Origin: an uncultured Eubacteriales bacterium
Lineage (GTDB): Bacteria; Bacillota; Clostridia; Oscillospirales; Acutalibacteraceae
Assembly: GCA_900316345.1 (NCBI GenBank)
Contig: ONCR01000016.1
Span: 1-35,895, forward strand
Direction of reading: 5' to 3'
DNA: 35,895 nt
Shown here piece by piece: positions 32,509-35,895 of this stretch. Position 1 is the first letter of the stretch, and each line of letters begins with the position of its first letter. The notes beneath the pieces are model-generated. The model searched no databases. It saw only the letters and a list, made by a program, of their open reading frames with translations, and had not been told where the DNA came from. Both the position numbers and the translations under genes were made by a program.

Positions 32509-33351
32509 TTATTCCTCCGTAGGTTTAAGGTTCTTAAGGCTGAAATCGATTATCGGCGCAGAGTGAGTAAGCGCTCCGCAGGAAACGAAGTCAACGCCGG
32601 TTGCGGCTATTGATTTAAGCCTTTCTTTGGTAACGTTTCCGCTGCATTCGGTTTGCGCCCTGCCGTTAATAAGCTCAACGGCCTTCTTCATCGTTTCGTT
32701 ATCCATATTATCAAGCATAATAATATCCGCGCCTGCCTCTACGGCTTCCTTAACCTGGTCAAGCGTTTCGGTTTCAATTTCAATTTTGCGTACAAACGGA
32801 GCGTAGTCCCTTGCCATTTCAATTGCCTTTGTTATTGAGCCCGCAGCGCCGATATGGTTATCCTTAAGAAGAACGCCGTCCGAAAGGTTATAGCGGTGGT
32901 TAGTACCTCCGCCTACCTTAACGGCGTGCTTTTCAAAGGGGCGCATATTCGGGGTTGTTTTTCTTGTATCAAGAAGAACGGTTTTAAGCCCTTCAAGCTC
33001 GTCGGCATACTCCCTTGTCATGGTTGCGATTCCGCTCATACGCTGAAGATAGTTAAGCGCTGTTCTTTCGCCAGTAAGAAGCGCCTTAATATCTCCGTAA
33101 ACAACGCCGATAAGCGTTCCCTTTTCTACCCTGTCGCCATCCTTGAATTCGGTTTCAAAGCGGCTGTTTTCATCAAGCAGCTTAAACGCTCTTTCAAAAA
33201 CGTCAAGGCCGCAGAGAACTCCGTTTTGCTTACAGATAAGCTCCGCCCTGCCCTGACGGTTTTCGGGCATTACGGCGTTGGTTGAAACGTCCTCGGAGGT
33301 TATATCCTCTTTAAGCGTGTTGATAATATAATCATCAACGTTAATCTTCAT
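32509..33351 (-). CDS. nadC: Nicotinate-nucleotide pyrophosphorylase (quinolinate phosphoribosyltransferase)
   Basis: Makes nicotinate mononucleotide from quinolinate and PRPP with release of CO2, in de novo NAD synthesis. A 280-residue protein with GERTALNYLQRMSGIAT (94-110), LDTRKTTP (127-134), KVGGGTNHRYNLSD (145-158), LLKDNHIG (161-168), IEIETETLDQ, IIMLDNM, and the late SGNVTKERL and GVDFVSCGALTHSAPIIDFSL. These are the standard active-site Arg, Lys and Glu blocks. I chose ATG 33351, which overlaps the nadB end by 11 bp; an in-frame ATG at 33369 is further inside nadB. NadB product needs NadA (quinolinate synthase), which is not in the window. Confidence 0.96.
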   Translation of the reverse strand: MKINVDDYIINTLKEDITSEDVSTNAVMPENRQGRAELICKQNGVLCGLDVFERAFKLLDENSRFETEFKDGDRVEKGTLIGVVYGDIKALLTGERTALNYLQRMSGIATMTREYADELEGLKTVLLDTRKTTPNMRPFEKHAVKVGGGTNHRYNLSDGVLLKDNHIGAAGSITKAIEMARDYAPFVRKIEIETETLDQVKEAVEAGADIIMLDNMDNETMKKAVELINGRAQTECSGNVTKERLKSIAATGVDFVSCGALTHSAPIIDFSLKNLKPTEE

Positions 33352-34663
33352 CGTTACACCATTTATCATAAAAGGCTTCGTCCTTTCTTTTTATTTCAGC
33401 CATAATAATATCGCGGAATTCCTTTTCGCGCTCCGCTTTTTCGGGGTAAGAGGCAAGGTCAACGGGCGGTATATTATCGTCCTTTTTGCTTTTATCGGAA
33501 GCGATAACGTCCGCGGCTCTTTTTGAAAATACAAGGCTTTCAAGAAGCGAATTTGAAGCAAGGCGGTTTTTGCCGTGAACGCCGTTGCAGGCCGTTTCGC
33601 CTACCGCATAAAGATATTTCATTGAGGTTGCGCCGTTGATATCCGTTTTAACGCCGCCCATCATATAGTGCTGGGCAGGGGTTACGGGAACCTTGTCCTT
33701 AGTTATATCATAGCCCTCAGCCCTGCATTCCTCAAATATGTTAGGAAAGCGCTTTGCCGCCTCCTCGCTTGTCATATTGGGAAGGGTTAAATAAACGTGG
33801 TCGGTTTTAAACTTTTTCATCTCCTCAACGATGGCGTTTGTAACAACGTCCCTCGGCTGAAGCTCGTCGGTAAAGCGCTCGCCGTTTTCGTTAAGAAGAA
33901 TTGCACCTTCGCCCCTTACGCTTTCGCTTATAAGAAAGCGCCTGCCCTCGTTTTTGGAATAAAGGGTTGTAGGGTGAATTTGAATATAGTTCATATCCTT
34001 AAGCTCAACGCCGTGCTTAAGACTTAATGCAAAGGCGTCGCCCGTAATATGCGAATAGTTGGTTGAATTTTTGAAAAGGCCGCCTATTCCGCCGGTTGCA
34101 AGAATAACATCATGGGCAATAATCGCGCCCATTTCGCCGTATTCATCCTCGCATACAATGCCGTAGCATACGTTATCCCTTTCAATAAAATCAATCATCG
34201 TTGTTCGGGTAACGAACGTAATATTCTTCCTCGTTTTTGATATGGCCAGAAGGTTTTCGGTAATCTCTTTTCCCGTTTCGTCCTTATGGTGAAGAATACG
34301 GTTTTGCCTGTGAGCGCCCTCACGCGTGTAATCGTATTTACCGTCGCCTCCGACGTCAAACTTAACGCCTAAATCAATAAGCGTCTGAATTATTTCCGGC
34401 GAGGATTCAATCATAACCCTTACGGCTTCGGGGTCGTTTTCAAAATGCCCCGCCTTCATAGTATCCTCAAAATAACAGGTAAAATCGCTTACGTCCTTTA
34501 AAACGCAAACGCCGCCCTGCGCAAGGAAGGAATCGCATTCGTCAAGCTTTTCCTTTGTTATTACAAGAACCTCCTTGTAATTTGGAATACAAAGCGCGGC
34601 AAAAAGACCCGCAACGCCCGAGCCGACTATAACAACGTCTGTTTTAATATACTCTCTTTTCAT
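33341..34663 (-). CDS. nadB: L-aspartate oxidase (short form)
   Basis: Oxidises L-aspartate to iminoaspartate with FAD, the first step of NAD synthesis. In the 440 residues: the FAD loop VIVGSGVAGL (11-20), SFLAQGGVCV (45-54), TREGAHRQNRILHHKDETG (113-131), VILATGGIGGLF, IQIHPTTLY, SESVRGEGAILLNENGERF, the catalytic-type Arg271 (QPRDVV) and His332 (PAQHYMMGG), and HGKNRLASNSLLE. It is about 90 residues shorter than the E. coli and Bacillus enzymes, losing most of the C-terminal helical domain, which is common in clostridia. I chose ATG 34663; a GTG at 34675 is in frame. It is first in the nadB-nadC-IolB-like-ADH-PHP unit. Confidence 0.94.
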   Translation of the reverse strand: MKREYIKTDVVIVGSGVAGLFAALCIPNYKEVLVITKEKLDECDSFLAQGGVCVLKDVSDFTCYFEDTMKAGHFENDPEAVRVMIESSPEIIQTLIDLGVKFDVGGDGKYDYTREGAHRQNRILHHKDETGKEITENLLAISKTRKNITFVTRTTMIDFIERDNVCYGIVCEDEYGEMGAIIAHDVILATGGIGGLFKNSTNYSHITGDAFALSLKHGVELKDMNYIQIHPTTLYSKNEGRRFLISESVRGEGAILLNENGERFTDELQPRDVVTNAIVEEMKKFKTDHVYLTLPNMTSEEAAKRFPNIFEECRAEGYDITKDKVPVTPAQHYMMGGVKTDINGATSMKYLYAVGETACNGVHGKNRLASNSLLESLVFSKRAADVIASDKSKKDDNIPPVDLASYPEKAEREKEFRDIIMAEIKRKDEAFYDKWCNDED

Positions 34664-34699
34664 ATGCAGTACCAAAATCTTTAAGATATAGTTAGTAAT

Positions 34700-34728
34700 A
34701 ATATATAATTATTTTATAATATTGTCAA
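34700..34728 (-). promoter_or_regulatory. Sigma-A promoter for the nadB operon
   Basis: Reading leftward, a consensus TTGACA (34728-34723) and TATATT (34705-34700) are separated by 17 bp, with a start about 30 bp before nadB ATG 34663. NAD genes in Firmicutes are often repressed by NiaR or NadR-like proteins, but no clear operator was identified in this AT-rich stretch. Confidence 0.65.
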
Positions 34729-34971
34729 GATTAATATTGAGTTTAAGAACATCTGTTTTAACAATAAAATTTAAAAATGATTTTATAATGTTTTTTATTG
34801 ACAAACGCGTAATAATATGTTACCTTTTTGTTACAAAAAAATATACCGATATTTTGAACGGTTTTAATCATTCAAAGCGTAAATACTAAATATAGTATTA
34901 AATGCATATAAAACTCGCCTATTTTGTAATTTTTAAAAAATTACATTTCGGATAAAATAAGCGGCTATATG
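34729..34971. other. AT-rich region between divergent nadB and murA promoters
   Basis: No ORF with a credible start is seen. There is a TTGACA at 34798-34803 with TACCTT 17 bp on, which is a weak possible extra plus-strand promoter. The rest is AT-rich with short T-runs and a small TTTGTAATTTT/AAAAATTACA inverted repeat near 34923-34946. Confidence 0.45.
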
Positions 34972-35000
34972 TTTATTTCGGGCGGCAGTTTTGCTATAAT
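34972..35000 (+). promoter_or_regulatory. Extended -10 promoter for murA
   Basis: A perfect -10 TATAAT (34995-35000) is preceded by TGC (extended -10). A poor -35, TTTATT (34972-34977), lies 17 bp upstream. The start is near 35007, leaving about 76 nt of leader before the murA TTG. Confidence 0.6.
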
Positions 35001-35082
35001 GTTTACTGTGTATTTCTATGCACGGCAAAATATGAGTTTAATACCTTTTATATAGAAAAACCCAAATCAGGGGGCAGGAATT

Positions 35083-35895
35083 TTGGAAAATTTTGTTATT
35101 ACCGGCGGCAAGGAACTGTTCGGAGAGGTTAATATCAGCGGAGCTAAAAACGCCGCCGTTGCTATTATCCCTGCGGCGATACTCGCCAACGACGTTGTAA
35201 GAATTGAAAACATACCTCAAATCAGCGATGTTCAGCTTATAATTGAAATTCTTGATACGATGGGCGCAAAAGTCCGCCTTATCAGGAAGGATACAATTGA
35301 AATAGATACCTCAAACATAAGCTATCAGAGCGTTCCGTATGAGCTTACCTCTCACTTCAGGGCAAGCTATTACCTTATCGGCGCGATGCTCGGCAGGTTC
35401 AAGAAGGCGGAGGTTGCAATGCCCGGCGGCTGTAACTTCGGCGTAAGGCCTATTGACCTTCATATCAAGGGCTTTAAAATGCTCGGCGCGGACGTTGATA
35501 TGGTTGACGGAATGGTTGTTGCAAGCGCCGATAAGCTTGTAGGCGCTTCGGTTTATATGGACCAGGTTTCGGTTGGCGCAACGATAAACGTTATGCTTGC
35601 GGCAGTGCTTGCAAGGGGCTTAACGATAATTGAAAACGCTGCAAAGGAACCGCATATAGTTGACCTTGCAAACTTCCTTAACTCAATGGGCGCCGACGTA
35701 AGGGGCGCCGGAACGGACGTTATTAAAATCCGCGGCGTTGAAAAAATGCACGGCTGTACCTATTCAATTATTCCTGACCAGATTGAAGCAGGAACATATA
35801 TGGTTGCGGCCGCGGCTTGCGGCGGCGACGTTCTTGTTAAAAACGTAATTCCCAAGCACCTTGAATCAATCAGCGCAAAGCTTATTGAGGCAGGG
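35083..35895 (+). CDS. murA: UDP-N-acetylglucosamine 1-carboxyvinyltransferase (MurA), 3'-truncated by the window edge
   Basis: Transfers enolpyruvate from PEP to UDP-GlcNAc, the first committed step of peptidoglycan synthesis, in the cytoplasm. The frame is open from TTG 35083 to the window end (271 codons; full MurA is about 420). It begins [20 protein letters not shown], then AKNAA with Lys22/Asn23 (UDP-sugar site), and has the loop cysteine Cys117 in [18 protein letters not shown] (the PEP/fosfomycin residue), followed by the usual [13 protein letters not shown] and [19 protein letters not shown] start is needed because no ATG is near; AGGA and GGGGG lie just upstream. It is transcribed from the extended -10 promoter at 34995. 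Confidence 0.95.
   Translation, partial: MENFVITGGKELFGEVNISGAKNAAVAIIPAAILANDVVRIENIPQISDVQLIIEILDTMGAKVRLIRKDTIEIDTSNISYQSVPYELTSHFRASYYLIGAMLGRFKKAEVAMPGGCNFGVRPIDLHIKGFKMLGADVDMVDGMVVASADKLVGASVYMDQVSVGATINVMLAAVLARGLTIIENAAKEPHIVDLANFLNSMGADVRGAGTDVIKIRGVEKMHGCTYSIIPDQIEAGTYMVAAAACGGDVLVKNVIPKHLESISAKLIEAG

Overview
The window looks like chromosomal DNA of an endospore-lineage Clostridia bacterium, most likely a gut Oscillospiraceae/Ruminococcaceae relative. The reasons are SpoVT, ribonuclease Y, a clostridial-type NadB/NadC pair, Wzx/Wzy capsule genes with a split Wzz + BY-kinase pair (the Gram-positive arrangement), AGGAGG-type ribosome binding sites and moderate GC content. This placement is inferred from gene content, not from a database search.

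Layout. (1) 1-4890: the 3' part of spoVT, a promoter-to-terminator interval that looks like a stand-alone small RNA, and a convergent three-gene unit on the minus strand: response regulator, sensor kinase, membrane-anchored HtrA protease. (2) 5224-7324: a sigma-A promoter, a leader of about 170 nt with a hairpin, rny, a GC-rich hairpin and a small Dabb protein, closed by a strong terminator. (3) 7407-29845: a 22-kb surface or exopolysaccharide operon of 20 genes, all on the plus strand, nearly all overlapping or a few bases apart, behind one near-perfect promoter. It encodes a chain-length/kinase-activator protein, a BY-kinase, a polyprenyl-phosphate sugar transferase, seven probable glycosyltransferases (four GT4, one GT2, two unusual), a hexapeptide acyltransferase, a radical SAM/SPASM protein, three polysaccharide pyruvyl transferase-family (PST) proteins each followed directly by an FrhB-type ferredoxin/flavoprotein, a Wzy-like polymerase and a Wzx flippase. 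(4) 29846-30013: a bidirectional terminator and a nested palindromic repeat. (5) 30014-34663, minus strand: nadB-nadC-(IolB-like)-(iron alcohol dehydrogenase)-(PHP hydrolase), tightly coupled. (6) 34664-35895: divergent promoters and the 5' part of murA, which starts with TTG.

How the genes work together. The polysaccharide operon contains most of a Wzx/Wzy pathway: repeat-unit assembly on undecaprenyl phosphate at the inner membrane face, flipping, polymerisation, and length control by Wzz and kinase. It has no nucleotide-sugar synthesis genes and no CpsB-type phosphatase, so those must come from elsewhere. The most interesting content is the repeated PST + FrhB module, present three times, plus a radical SAM enzyme: redox iron-sulfur proteins embedded in a glycan assembly line. 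To my knowledge their reaction is not established. The second point of interest is the fusion of NAD synthesis genes to an IolB-like/Fe-ADH/PHP trio in one operon without any other inositol genes.
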